Positions 1-7,796 of a stretch of DNA of 63,971 bases are shown here, one piece after another. The notes under the pieces were generated by a model. It did not search any database, was not told where the DNA came from, and was given only the letters and a program-made list of their open reading frames with translations. Both the position numbers and the translations under genes were made by a program. This DNA is from Candidatus Sulfotelmatobacter sp. Its GTDB lineage: Bacteria > Eisenbacteria > RBG-16-71-46. Position 1 is the first letter of the stretch, and each line of letters begins with the position of its first letter. The stretch covers positions 1 through 63,971 of the forward strand of contig DATKAB010000173.1 of assembly GCA_035498555.1 (NCBI GenBank), written 5' to 3'.

Positions 1-590
1 CCGAGATTCATGCCGAGCGGATCGTGGAGGATGCGGATCGCCTCCATCACCGGCGCGTAGTTGGCGAGCGGCTCGCCCATCCCCATGAAGACCAGGTTGA
101 ACCGGTCGTCCTCCCAGCCGTGGAAATCCCCCATCACCAGCACCTGGGCGACGATCTCCTCGGCCGCCAGATTGCGCCGGAGCCCCATCAGCCCGGTGGC
201 GCAGAAGGAGCACTTGAGGGCGCAGCCCACCTGGCTCGAAAGACAGAGGGTGAGCCGGCGCGCGGTGCGCATCGAGACGCACTCCACGCGCTCTCCGTCC
301 GCCAGCTCGAGCACGAACTTGTGGGTGGCGCGGTCGGGCGAAGCGTGCAGCTCGGCGGGTGCCGGCAGGTCGAGGCGGACGATCCGATCGAGATCCCGGC
401 GCAGCCCGGCGGGAAGATCGGTCATCCGACCGGGGTTCAGTTCCCGGCGTTGATAGACCCAGCTGAAGAGCTGCTTCGAGCGATAGGCCTCGATCCCGGA
501 GTCGGCGAGCAGACCGGCGAGCCGGTCCCGGCCGAGGCCGAAGAAGCTCGGCGGCAGGAGTGGGTCGGTTGAAATAGGAAGGGCCGGCAC
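1..590 (-). CDS. rlmN: 23S rRNA (adenine-C2)-methyltransferase RlmN, partial (3' end outside the window)
   Basis: Radical-SAM enzyme that methylates C2 of A2503 in 23S rRNA and A37 of some tRNAs. Translating the minus strand gives an N-terminal helical region (GIEAYRSKQLFSWVYQRREL), typical of the family, then the 4Fe-4S radical-SAM motif CALKCSFCATG (CxxxCxxC) and the SAM-binding stretch FMGMGEPLANY. About 196 codons are visible and the C-terminal half is cut by the window edge. The start is most simply the GTG at 590; a TTG at 611 is an alternative. It is divergent from the ArsR-type gene, with under 100 bp between them. Family identity is secure; only the exact start is uncertain. Confidence 0.93.
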   Translation of the reverse strand, partial: MPALPISTDPLLPPSFFGLGRDRLAGLLADSGIEAYRSKQLFSWVYQRRELNPGRMTDLPAGLRRDLDRIVRLDLPAPAELHASPDRATHKFVLELADGERVECVSMRTARRLTLCLSSQVGCALKCSFCATGLMGLRRNLAAEEIVAQVLVMGDFHGWEDDRFNLVFMGMGEPLANYAPVMEAIRILHDPLGMNL

Positions 591-645
591 GAGCGCTCCG
601 GATGGAATCAACGGCTTGCTCCGCGACGCTAACAGAGGAAAAGAG

Positions 646-685
646 TTGCGGTCAACGACCGCTGATGTTATGCATGGCGATGCAA
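646..685 (+). promoter_or_regulatory. Candidate promoter/operator of the ArsR-type gene
   Basis: A perfect inverted repeat GCGGTC-AAC-GACCGC lies at 648-662. A second repeat, ATGCAT-N4-ATGCAA, lies at 670-685 just before the chosen start codon. A weak sigma-70-like pair, TTGCGG (646-651) and TATGCA (669-674) with 17 bp between them, overlaps both repeats. ArsR-family repressors usually bind such dyads in their own promoter, so autoregulation is a reasonable inference. It would also place the divergent rlmN under the same site. Confidence 0.35.
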
Positions 686-1128
686 TGTCGGTTTCGACCC
701 CTCCCGCTCAGCGTTTTCTCGCTTGCCTGAGTGATCCCTCGAGATTTCGAATGGTGATGAGGCTCGCCCGCGGCGAGCGCTGCGTGACAGAGCTGGCCGC
801 CGAGGTCGGGCTCTCGCAGTCCTGTACGACCCGGCACCTCCAGGCCCTCCAGAAGGAGGGAATCGTCCGTGGGGTGCGGAGCGGAAAGCGCGTGATGTTC
901 GCGCTCAGCCCCTCTCACGGGGGTATTCACCCGGTCCTCCGCTGGGCGCTCTCGACCGAGAGCCGGACGACGGAACCGCTCGCCGATGCCGCGGAGACAC
1001 CGACCGCATCCACGCCCGCCGAGCACGAGGCGGGATGGATCTCGGATCAACCTGCCGAGCCGCCCGCACGCGTCGGGCTCGAGGCCGAACCCACGTCCAA
1101 CCGCGAGCTCGAGGATTTCCTGCTCTGA
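685..1128 (+). CDS. ArsR/SmtB-family winged-helix transcriptional regulator
   Basis: A 147-residue protein with a compact winged-helix domain at roughly residues 8-85. Helix-turn-helix motifs are visible (CVTELAAEVGLSQSCTTRHL, then a wing around VRSGKRVMFALS). This is the ArsR/SmtB fold, but the classical metal-binding ELCVCD motif in the recognition helix is absent, with only one Cys nearby, so it probably does not sense arsenic or zinc in the usual way. The C-terminal 60 residues are low-complexity and acidic. The start at 685 is chosen because homology begins there; codons back to a TTG at 616 are open but unconvincing. It ends 19 bp before the ppx/gppA gene, so the two are probably co-transcribed. 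Confidence 0.8.
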   Translation: MSVSTPPAQRFLACLSDPSRFRMVMRLARGERCVTELAAEVGLSQSCTTRHLQALQKEGIVRGVRSGKRVMFALSPSHGGIHPVLRWALSTESRTTEPLADAAETPTASTPAEHEAGWISDQPAEPPARVGLEAEPTSNRELEDFLL

Positions 1129-1147
1129 CCCACGCACCGGCCTTGTG

Positions 1148-2104
1148 ATGCGCGTCGCCGCGATCGACCTGGGCACGAATTCGATTCGACTGCTGGTCGC
1201 CGACGTCGAGGGCAACCCTGCGGAGCTGGCGACGCTCCATACCGTGGCGCGGGCGGGAGAACCTTGCCGGCTCGGGCGTGGGCTCGGCCAGAGCGGCCGG
1301 ATTTCCGATGAGATGGCCGAGCGCGCCGCCCATCTGGCGCTCGAGTTCGCCCGCCGTGCGCGCGGGCTCGGCGCGCGGCACATCCTGCTCGGGGCCACCG
1401 CGGCGCTGAGGTCGGCCGAGAACGGGCCGGAGGTGGCGAAGCGGATCGAAGAGAAGAGCGGCCTCTCGCCGCGCATCCTCACGGGCGACCAGGAAGCGCG
1501 CCTCGTGTACCGCTCGGTGGTGCTCGGCCTCGGCGCTCGCGCGCAGCGTGCCGCATGCGTCGTGTTCGACCTCGGCGGCGGAAGCACCGAGGTCATCAGC
1601 GGGGTCGGCACAGAATCCGGGCGCTGGGCGAGCCTGCCGTTCGGCGCCGTCAACCTGACCGAGTCCTTCTTGCGCAACGACCCGCCTCAACCCGGCGAGA
1701 TCGAATCCCTTCGCGGGCACGTCCGGGCGACCCTGGAATCCCGCTGCGCGAGCATGCCGCGATCGACCCCGCTACTGGCGGGGGTGGGGGGGACGGTGAC
1801 GCTGATCGGGATGCTGGATCGGCGCCTCGAGGCCTACGATCCCGGTGCTCTCGAGGGATGGGTGGTCGAACGCAAGCGTCTGCATGAGATCGTGCTGCGC
1901 CTCTGCGGGATGTCGCACGCGCAGCGGATGGGCCTGCCCGCCATGGGAGAGGGACGTGCGGACATCGTCATCGCCGGGGCATTGGCCGTGGACGAGCTGG
2001 CGGACCGCTTCCCCAGCCCGGCGCTGGTCTGCTCGACCCAGGGTCTGCGCTATGGCCTCGCTCGGCTCGCTGCGGAAGAAGTTGCCGCCGATCCGAAGCG
2101 CTGA
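1148..2104 (+). CDS. Ppx/GppA-family exopolyphosphatase / guanosine pentaphosphate phosphohydrolase
   Basis: A 318-residue protein of the sugar-kinase/Hsp70/actin superfold. It starts MRVAAIDLGTNSIRLLVAD, the phosphate-1 loop of Ppx/GppA enzymes. VVFDLGGGSTEVI is the phosphate-2 loop, LAGVGGTVTLIGML follows, and ADIVIAGALAVDEL is the adenosine-type motif. It is about the length of short Ppx/GppA proteins and lacks the C-terminal HD-like extension of E. coli Ppx. The family hydrolyses inorganic polyphosphate and/or pppGpp; sequence alone does not tell which. The ATG at 1148 (preceded by an in-frame GTG at 1145) is chosen because the phosphate loop begins immediately. Being next to an ArsR-type regulator suggests local control. 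Confidence 0.88.
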   Translation: MRVAAIDLGTNSIRLLVADVEGNPAELATLHTVARAGEPCRLGRGLGQSGRISDEMAERAAHLALEFARRARGLGARHILLGATAALRSAENGPEVAKRIEEKSGLSPRILTGDQEARLVYRSVVLGLGARAQRAACVVFDLGGGSTEVISGVGTESGRWASLPFGAVNLTESFLRNDPPQPGEIESLRGHVRATLESRCASMPRSTPLLAGVGGTVTLIGMLDRRLEAYDPGALEGWVVERKRLHEIVLRLCGMSHAQRMGLPAMGEGRADIVIAGALAVDELADRFPSPALVCSTQGLRYGLARLAAEEVAADPKR

Positions 2105-2180
2105 AGCACCTGGACCGAATCGCCGGAGCCGGGAGGCACGTCCAAAGGGGTGCTGTCGTTACAGGTTGGTGAAATCGTCA

Positions 2181-2209
2181 TTGACGCCCGTCCAAGCGGG
2201 CGGGATACT
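2181..2209 (+). promoter_or_regulatory. Sigma-70-like promoter with an internal dyad
   Basis: TTGACG (2181-2186), a 17-bp spacer, and GATACT (2204-2209). The spacer contains CGCCCG-tccaag-CGGGCG, a perfect 6-bp inverted repeat that could be a repressor site. The 10-mer TCCAAGCGGG in this dyad recurs about 80 bp downstream (2272-2281). It would drive the small secreted-protein gene at 2332 with a 5' leader of roughly 115 nt. Confidence 0.5.
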
Positions 2210-2331
2210 CCTTGTGGCTCGAAGGTTTGGAAGGTCCCCGGTTTCCGAAGCGAAGGTTGTGATCGCTCTCCTCCAAGCGGGTCGCAGCCGTTTGTCCGTT
2301 TTATCAACGCCAGTGGGGGAGCAGGAAGAGT

Positions 2332-2676
2332 ATGCAGAAATATCGCAGCAGGCTCCTGATCGCGCTGGCCTTACTCGGCGTTCTCGCGCTCGGGGTATCG
2401 GGTGCCCGCGCCAACCCCATCTCGCCGCAGCGGGCGAGTGAGGATGGACCGGGCCTCACCTGGTACTCGTCGAGTTCGGATCCAAGCAACGCCGGGGAAC
2501 CGGATTCGCCTGGCAGTTCGCTCCCGCAGCACTCTGGATCGGCCGGCTCTTCTTCTTCGATGAGCGTGGCCAGCCGGGGCGCTGTTGGCTCGGGGCCGGC
2601 GGCGATGACGATTTCGCAAGTGATCCGGATGGCCCGTGTGTTCTTGATGGCGCGGTATCTGGGGATCGCCCCGTAG
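2332..2676 (+). CDS. Small secreted protein, unknown function
   Basis: A 114-residue protein with a clean Sec signal peptide: MQKYRSR, then the hydrophobic LLIALALLGVLALGVSG and a likely cleavage after ARA. The mature part is Ser/Gly/Pro-rich and looks disordered, and ends with a short amphipathic or hydrophobic segment (ISQVIRMARVFLMARYLGI). A good purine-rich ribosome site (GGGGGAGCAGGAAGAG) precedes the ATG and a plausible promoter lies upstream, so expression is believable. No family is recognised. It lies immediately upstream of the sigma-54 activator gene, about 110 bp apart. A peptide acting with or sensed by that activator is possible but unsupported. Confidence 0.55.
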   Translation: MQKYRSRLLIALALLGVLALGVSGARANPISPQRASEDGPGLTWYSSSSDPSNAGEPDSPGSSLPQHSGSAGSSSSMSVASRGAVGSGPAAMTISQVIRMARVFLMARYLGIAP

Positions 2677-2784
2677 CACCTGTTGTCTGGGGTCAGGGCG
2701 GAACCAGAGTCTAACGCTAGCGGCTCTTCGGACCGAACCACCGAGGAGTCGGATCGATACTGCTTCACCTGAGGGTTCGAGAAC

Positions 2785-5700
2785 GTGCAAAGAGCGATCC
2801 CCCCCGATCTGTCTCGTGCCAGTTCTTCCGCGCAAGACGCGGCGCGGCACCACGAGGCAATCGGCGACTTGCATCTGGCTGCGGACAATTTCTCGGGAGC
2901 CATCGAGGAGTTCACCGCGGCCCTCCGTGAAGTCGGTGTCGACTCTCCCGCAGAGCGCACTCGCCTGCTGCTCCGGCTTTCCGAAGCCCTCGCGCGACGG
3001 GGAGATCACGAGCCCTCGCTGAGACCGCTTCGCGAGGCCCGTGGCGTCTCCCGGGTTCTGAGCGATCCGCGCATCACCGCGCGCATCGCCGCCCGCATGT
3101 CGTTCGCGTTGAGCGAGCTCGGGCAGTACCGCCGCAGCTATCGCTACGCCTTGCATGCCTACTCGGTGCTCCGCGACACCGATGATCACCGCACGGTCGG
3201 CGCCGTGGGCGTCACGCTCGGTCTGTGCTGCGCGCGCCTGGGCCGCCCGATGGAGGCGATCGAGTGGCTGCAGAACGCCGCTGCCACCTTCCGGCGCATC
3301 GGCGACAACGACGGCCTGGTGAACGCGCTCAACAACCTCGGGCTCGTCTACAAGAACCTTCGCGAATGGCGGGAAGCCACCCGCTTCCTCGAGCAGGCCC
3401 TCGAGCTGGACAACCGCGCCGGGCTCTATTCGCGCATGCGGAGCCACAACCAGAACCTTGGCCTGATCCGCTACCGCCTCGGGCAGTGGGATCTCGCCGA
3501 AGAGAACTTCCGCCAGTCCCTCAAGATCTCGCTCGAGACCGGCCACGTGCAGGGAGAATCGATGGCGGTGCTGGCACTGGGCCTGCTCGCCCGGCGCCGC
3601 CGGCAGTTCGAGCGGGCCGAGGAGCAGTTCCGCCGCGGTCTCGAGCTGGCGCAGCAGGTCGGCGCGCAGCGCGAGCTGCTGCTGGCGCGCGAATTCCTCG
3701 GCGAGCTCCAGCTTGATCGCGGCAATCCCGCCCAGGCGCTGGCGCTGCTGGAGCCGGCGCTCGAAGAGGCGTTGCACATCGCTCCGCACGGCGATCTGTC
3801 GGCCGAGCTCGAGATCCGGGTGGGCATGGCGTTGCTCGACCTCGAGCGTCTCGACGAAGCCAAGACGCACCTGCTGCGCGGCGTGGCGCTGTCCGATTCG
3901 ATCGGCGATCGGATCGAGCAGTCGATCGCCGAGCGCGCGCTCGGCCGCCTCGAGGCGGCGAGCGGAAACCTGGCCGGCATGGAAGTGCGGCTGAGCGCCG
4001 CCGCCCAGTGCTTCGAGGAGCTCGGCGAGGTGTTCGAGCTGGCACTCACGCTGCTGACGCGCGGCGACGCGCTGTTCCTGCTGCCTTCCAGCGTCCGGCT
4101 CCGCGCGCCGCTCGAGCCGGTGGCCGACGCGGCGCGGCGTGCCGCCGCCATGTTCCGCTCGCTGGGTGTGCTGCCGCTCGCCGCCGAAGCCATGCTGACG
4201 CTGGCCCGTCTCGAGGCCGAGCGCGAGCACTACGACCAGGCGCTTTCTCTGCTCGAGCAGGCCGAGCACTGGCTGGCCGAGTCGGGCGACGCCGCGGCCG
4301 GAGATCGTGCCGTCACGCTGCGGCGCGAGCTCGAGCGCCAGTACGTGGCCGTCTCGCTTTCGACCTGCAACGAATTCCGGGCGCTCGAGGAGGCCAATCG
4401 GCTGTTTCGCGAGACCTCGGACATGGACGGACTGCTCGCCCAGACCGTGAAGTTGGCGGTCGAGCACGCCGGTGGCGATCGTGGCTTCGTCGCGTTCAGC
4501 AACGGGGGCGGGCGGCTCGATGTGGTGGCTCAGCACGGGCTGGGCAGAGATCGCGCGCGCCGGATCCTGCGCGTCCTGGAAGACGTTTCGGGCGGCAGGC
4601 TGGGAGAGAGCGGCCCGCTGTTCTCGAGCCGGGTGGTGGCGGATCCGCGGTTCGCCGCCGCCATGACCGATTCGCTCGACGGCGTGGGTTCACTAGTGTG
4701 CGTACCGCTCAACTTCCCCTCGCAGTCGGTGGGCCTCGTCTATCTCGACCGCCTGAACGACAGCCTGCTCGGCGCCTTTCGCCAGCGCGAGCTGAATCTG
4801 CTCGCGGTGCTGGCCAACAGCGCGGCGGTGGCGATCGTCGAGGCGCAGCGCTCGCTGCTGCTCGCCGAGAATCGTCAGCTCCGCGATCGGCTGAAGCCCA
4901 CGCCCGGGATGGAGCGCGTGGTCTCGCAGTCGGCCGAAATGGCGGGCATCCTCAACCTGCTCACCAAGGTGGGCGACAGCAACGCCACCATCCTGTTGAT
5001 GGGCGAAACCGGCACCGGCAAGGGACTGCTCGCGCAGGTAGTGCACGAGATGTCGTCGCGGCGCGATCGTCCGTTCGTGCAGGTGAATTGCGCCGCCTTG
5101 CCCGAGCAGCTGCTCGAGAGCGAACTGTTCGGCTACGTGCAGGGTGCGTTCACCGGCGCGACGCGCGACAAGACCGGCCTGTTCGAAGAGGCCGAGGGCG
5201 GCACCATCTTCCTCGACGAGATCGAGAAGATTCCCGAGTCGGTGCAGGCGAAGTTGCTCCACGTGCTCGATCGCAGCGAGATCCGACCGGTCGGCGCCAC
5301 GCGCAGCCGGAAGGTGGACGCTCGCGTGATCTGCGCCACCGGTTGCGACCTGCGCGAGCGCATCAAGGCCGGGCGCTTCCTCGAGGACCTCTACTACCGC
5401 CTCAACGACATCACCGTGCGCGTGCCGGCGCTGCGCGAGCGGCGCGAGGACATTCCGGTGCTCGTGCAGCACTTCCTCGCCCAGTTCGCGCGCCAGATGG
5501 AGAAGAAGGTGGCCGGGCTCGACCCCCGCGTCCTGCAGGTGTTCCTGGAGTACGGCTGGCGGGGAAACGTCCGCGAGCTGGAGAAGACCCTCAAGCGCAT
5601 GATCGTGCTGGCCGAGGAGGGTGACACGCTGGGGCTCGACCTGCTGCCGCCCGAAATGCGCGAAGCTCCGGCCGGTGAGCCCGAAAAGGCGAACGGTCAT

Positions 5701-5865
5701 TCGCTCCGAAGCAACATCTCGCTGCTCGAGCGCAAGATGATCGCCGAAGCCCTGGAACGCAATCGCTGGAACAAGGCGCGCGCCGCGCGTGACCTGGGGC
5801 TCAGCTATCCGACTCTGCTCACCAAGATCCGCTCGCTCCAGATCGAGAGGCGGCGCCGGATCTGA
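2785..5865 (+). CDS. TPR-GAF sigma-54-dependent transcriptional activator
   Basis: A 1026-residue enhancer-binding protein. Residues 1 to about 530 are tandem TPR repeats (for example [18 protein letters not shown]), a protein-interaction sensor arm. A GAF domain follows at about 550-690. The AAA+ domain has Walker A GETGTGKG at 740-747, the sigma-54-contacting GAFTGA loop at 787-792, Walker [10 protein letters not shown], and the arginine-rich sensor region [14 protein letters not shown] Fis-type helix-turn-helix closes the protein ([20 protein letters not shown]). It should therefore open sigma-54 promoters. The start is a GTG with GAGGG upstream. The gene ends in a strong terminator, and a near-consensus sigma-54 promoter lies 210 bp downstream, which is the obvious target candidate. 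Confidence 0.92.
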   Translation: MQRAIPPDLSRASSSAQDAARHHEAIGDLHLAADNFSGAIEEFTAALREVGVDSPAERTRLLLRLSEALARRGDHEPSLRPLREARGVSRVLSDPRITARIAARMSFALSELGQYRRSYRYALHAYSVLRDTDDHRTVGAVGVTLGLCCARLGRPMEAIEWLQNAAATFRRIGDNDGLVNALNNLGLVYKNLREWREATRFLEQALELDNRAGLYSRMRSHNQNLGLIRYRLGQWDLAEENFRQSLKISLETGHVQGESMAVLALGLLARRRRQFERAEEQFRRGLELAQQVGAQRELLLAREFLGELQLDRGNPAQALALLEPALEEALHIAPHGDLSAELEIRVGMALLDLERLDEAKTHLLRGVALSDSIGDRIEQSIAERALGRLEAASGNLAGMEVRLSAAAQCFEELGEVFELALTLLTRGDALFLLPSSVRLRAPLEPVADAARRAAAMFRSLGVLPLAAEAMLTLARLEAEREHYDQALSLLEQAEHWLAESGDAAAGDRAVTLRRELERQYVAVSLSTCNEFRALEEANRLFRETSDMDGLLAQTVKLAVEHAGGDRGFVAFSNGGGRLDVVAQHGLGRDRARRILRVLEDVSGGRLGESGPLFSSRVVADPRFAAAMTDSLDGVGSLVCVPLNFPSQSVGLVYLDRLNDSLLGAFRQRELNLLAVLANSAAVAIVEAQRSLLLAENRQLRDRLKPTPGMERVVSQSAEMAGILNLLTKVGDSNATILLMGETGTGKGLLAQVVHEMSSRRDRPFVQVNCAALPEQLLESELFGYVQGAFTGATRDKTGLFEEAEGGTIFLDEIEKIPESVQAKLLHVLDRSEIRPVGATRSRKVDARVICATGCDLRERIKAGRFLEDLYYRLNDITVRVPALRERREDIPVLVQHFLAQFARQMEKKVAGLDPRVLQVFLEYGWRGNVRELEKTLKRMIVLAEEGDTLGLDLLPPEMREAPAGEPEKANGHSLRSNISLLERKMIAEALERNRWNKARAARDLGLSYPTLLTKIRSLQIERRRRI

Positions 5866-5872
5866 ACATCGC

Positions 5873-5900
5873 TTGACAAGCGGGTATCAAAAGATTTCAT
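5873..5900 (+). promoter_or_regulatory. Weak sigma-70-like promoter candidate after the activator gene
   Basis: A perfect -35 hexamer TTGACA (5873-5878) is followed after 16 bp by TTTCAT, which matches four of six -10 positions. Initiation here would run at once into the terminator hairpin at 5908-5961, giving a very short transcript, so it may be a chance match. Confidence 0.2.
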
Positions 5901-5907
5901 AGCCGGG

Positions 5908-5961
5908 GCCCGTGAAAAACCGCGACTTAGCGCGGATTTCGCGGGCCTCGATTCTTTTTTT
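5908..5961 (+). terminator. Rho-independent terminator of the sigma-54 activator gene
   Basis: Outer arms GCCCG (5908-5912) and CGGGC (5942-5946) enclose CCGCG and CGCGG with an A-rich/T-rich inner helix. A run of seven T follows at 5955-5961. It sits 40 bp after the stop codon. Confidence 0.75.
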
Positions 5962-5984
5962 CGGATTCGGGAAACACCACCACG

Positions 5985-6003
5985 CTCGGGTGCCGCGACC
6001 GAG
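5985..6003 (+). promoter_or_regulatory. Dyad, possible enhancer site for a sigma-54 activator
   Basis: The inverted repeat CTCGG-N9-CCGAG is centred about 105 bp upstream of the start point expected from the sigma-54 promoter at 6075-6090. That is the usual distance for activator binding sites. A further pair, GTGCCAC (6008-6014) and GTGGCAC (6074-6080), is also inverted. Function is inferred only from position and symmetry. Confidence 0.3.
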
Positions 6004-6074
6004 ACAGGTGCCACATGCTCACAACCTCTTGTCCCGCAGGTCGATGACCGAAACTTTGCGAAGGCCTCACGCCG

Positions 6075-6090
6075 TGGCACAAGTGCTGCT
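6075..6090 (+). promoter_or_regulatory. Sigma-54 (-24/-12) promoter
   Basis: TGGCAC (6075-6080), five bases, then CTGCT (6086-6090). The family consensus is TGGCAC-N5-TTGCW, so the -24 element is exact and the -12 element keeps the essential GC with correct spacing. Transcription would start near 6100. No open reading frame of any quality follows for 700 bp, but strongly self-complementary sequence does. A sigma-54 activator gene ends 210 bp upstream. Confidence 0.6.
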
Positions 6091-6099
6091 CTAACGCGC

Positions 6100-6450
6100 T
6101 GGCGGAGGGGGGGGACCTCCAAAAAGCCCGGCAACGCATCGCCGGACGACGATCTGGGCTAGCCGGTGCGGTGGGGATCGGTCGAGGGTACGAGCCCCGT
6201 CACACGACAACGCACCGCCCTCACGGCCGGCTAGCTTGGAGAGTTCAAGAGCCAGAAATCAGAGCCTTACCTGGAGCTGGACTGGTTTGACGGCGTAGCG
6301 GCACGGAACGACGGCGTTGCCTCGGCAGTACCGCCACGCGAACGCGGCTCTGGGATATCGGGACACCGGTCAATACGCGAATTCGGCCAACATTGGGGGA
6401 TGTCCTGGCTGAAGACGCCTGATGTTAGACCGGTGTCCTGATTTCTTTTG
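6100..6450 (+). ncRNA. Candidate structured non-coding RNA, sigma-54 controlled
   Basis: No plausible gene is present, but helices nest and follow each other. GGAGG (6104-6108) pairs with CCTCC (6116-6120). AGCCC (6125-6129) pairs with GGGCT (6156-6160), enclosing CCGGC/GCCGG. CTAGCC (6159-6164) pairs with GGCTAG (6229-6234), enclosing GGTGCG (6165-6170) with CGCACC (6211-6216) and GGGG/CCCC. ATCGGGACACCGGTC (6357-6371) pairs with GACCGGTGTCCTGAT (6428-6442) with one G-U pair, followed by TTCTTTT. The last helix and T-rich tail could be the terminator. It does not carry the conserved sequences of tmRNA, RNase P RNA or SRP RNA. Boundaries are set by the sigma-54 promoter and the tail; the RNA could continue to about 6570. 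Confidence 0.4.
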
Positions 6451-6453
6451 GCC

Positions 6454-6564
6454 GTGCGGCGAAGTTTGTTGATGGCTGCCCAATCGGCCCAATTGCCCTA
6501 CCACGGCCACGGCATTTCAACGACCTGGGCGAGTGGGCCTGAGCTTCAACAGTCTTCGCCGCAC
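6454..6564. repeat. Long nested inverted repeat downstream of the candidate RNA
   Basis: GTGCGGCGAAG (6454-6464) is the exact reverse complement of CTTCGCCGCAC (6554-6564). After two non-Watson-Crick positions the helix continues with TGTTGA (6467-6472) against TCAACA (6546-6551). Inside, GGCCCA (6486-6491) pairs with TGGGCC (6534-6539). Such a long-range helix is unlikely by chance. It is either a further domain of the structured RNA or the termini of a small degenerate element. Confidence 0.5.
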
Positions 6565-6801
6565 AACCTCTTCCTTGACTGCGCGGGCCCGAGGGCGCCA
6601 CCGCCACACCGGTGCGCACGCGCTACGCCCGCCGTACGGATACGTTCACTCGAGCGGGCGTCCAGACCCCGAAAACCATCGAATATCCCAACAATCTCCA
6701 CGTTTCTCCCACGCTTCACGCTCATCCTATCCATGGCATGAGCGTTGCCCCTGATCGTTCTCAGCCGTGAGCCGTGCGAGTTCGATCGAGTGGAGGCGGG
6801 T
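6565..6801. other. Remainder of the gene-free stretch before the Fn3 lipoprotein gene
   Basis: No credible gene is seen. Two clear inverted repeats are present: ACGCCCGC (6625-6632) with GCGGGCGT (6654-6661), and ACGCTCAT (6718-6725) with ATGAGCGT (6738-6745). The second is 57 bp upstream of the lipoprotein start and could be an operator in its leader. Composition is less GC-rich than the flanking genes (for example around 6665-6735). Confidence 0.45.
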
Positions 6802-7626
6802 ATGAAACGTGTGACGATGATGATCGCGACCCTGCTGCTGATTGCGGGATGCAATGACGACGAAACCGTGGTCGCGCCGCCTCGCGACATGACGCCCCCG
6901 GCCGCGCCGCGGGGGCTCGCCAGCGTCACCGGTGACCAGGCCGCCTACCTGAGCTGGCTCGCCAATACCGAGCCCGACGTCGCCGGCTACCGGATCTACG
7001 AGAGCAGCTGTTCGAGCGGGCCGAGCTGTCCTTACGATCTGGTCGGCGTCACCGCCGGCACCAGTTTCGTGGTGGGCGGGCTCACTAACGGCGTCACGCG
7101 CTACTTCGCGATCCTGGCCTATGACCACGCCGGAAACGAGAGCCCGCTTTCGTACGAGGACGTCTACGACACGCCGCGGCCGGAAGGGTTCGGGCGAGGC
7201 CTCACCGACGACGTGGATGGCCCCGCGACCGCCGGCTACGACTTCTCCAGCTACTCGGTGCGGCCCTGGAACGACCTGCAGACCGACCTCTACTTCCACT
7301 CGGCGGGCGGCGTGCTCGAGATGGTCGCCCCGTTCGTCGACACCGATGTCCAGGACGCCGGCTACGCCGGCACGCTCGACGCCGTGGACTTCGCGCCCAG
7401 CGCCGGCTGGTCCGCTACCGGCATGGTCGAGCTGATCCCCGGCCACTGCTACGTGGTGCGGATCTCGAACGGCGGCAATTTCAACTACGCCAAGTTCCGA
7501 GTGACCTCGGTCAGCCCGGCGCTGGTGGTATTCGACTGGGCGTATCAGATCGACCCCAACAACCGCGAGCTGATGATGTCGCCGACGCGGGGCGAAGGAG
7601 GGCGCCAGCGCCGGGTCGCCAGCTAG
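6802..7626 (+). CDS. Fibronectin type III domain lipoprotein
   Basis: A 274-residue predicted lipoprotein. The signal peptide MKRVTMMIATLLLIAGC ends in a lipobox whose Cys17 would be lipidated. Residues about 30-120 form an Fn3 domain (PPAAPRGLASVTGDQAAYLSW, with the typical PDVAGYRIYE and TRYFAILAYDHAGNES strands). The C-terminal half (about 150-255) is a second beta-rich domain with aromatic strands, containing GHCYVVRISNGGNFNYAKFRV, of a type common in secreted FCB-group proteins. The start at 6802 rather than 6745 is chosen because it gives the signal peptide and has GGAGGCGGG upstream. Its role is unknown; surface or periplasmic binding is likely. Confidence 0.75.
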   Translation: MKRVTMMIATLLLIAGCNDDETVVAPPRDMTPPAAPRGLASVTGDQAAYLSWLANTEPDVAGYRIYESSCSSGPSCPYDLVGVTAGTSFVVGGLTNGVTRYFAILAYDHAGNESPLSYEDVYDTPRPEGFGRGLTDDVDGPATAGYDFSSYSVRPWNDLQTDLYFHSAGGVLEMVAPFVDTDVQDAGYAGTLDAVDFAPSAGWSATGMVELIPGHCYVVRISNGGNFNYAKFRVTSVSPALVVFDWAYQIDPNNRELMMSPTRGEGGRQRRVAS

Positions 7627-7684
7627 GAGGGGGCGGGCGAATGCGCCACTCGCAAAATGCGGGACAAGTCGGGGTCAATCAGCT

Positions 7685-7712
7685 TTGCCGGGGCGGGAAT
7701 TCGGAGCAGAAT
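7685..7712 (+). promoter_or_regulatory. Weak sigma-70-like promoter for the DUF4384 gene
   Basis: TTGCCG (7685-7690), 16 bp, then CAGAAT (7707-7712), about 85 bp before the start codon. The match to consensus is moderate. Confidence 0.3.
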
Positions 7713-7796
7713 CATCTGGCTCTCCGAGTTTCGCCGGCCTCGACGCAGCGCGGTTCACGAGGCCAGGCCGCCCGTGCCGCGGGAAGGAGCGGGATC

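Noticed and set aside
2150-2331. Riboswitch in the leader of the small secreted-protein gene
   Set aside because: Apart from a promoter-spacer dyad and a repeated 10-mer, no known aptamer consensus (for example cyclic-di-GMP or cobalamin) could be matched.
2371-4536. 721-codon minus-strand frame opposite the sigma-54 activator gene
   Set aside because: It is an antisense shadow caused by high GC at third positions. The plus-strand TPR/GAF/AAA protein is unambiguous.
5927-6139. Short minus-strand reading frame in the gene-free stretch
   Set aside because: Low-complexity Arg/Ser-rich product without ribosome site or family resemblance. It lies across the terminator and dyads.
5870-6801. tmRNA, RNase P RNA, SRP RNA or a tRNA in the gene-free stretch
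   Set aside because: None of the conserved sequences (tmRNA tRNA-like end, the RNase P core motifs, the SRP tetraloop region, or a T-arm GTTCGA context) could be found on either strand.
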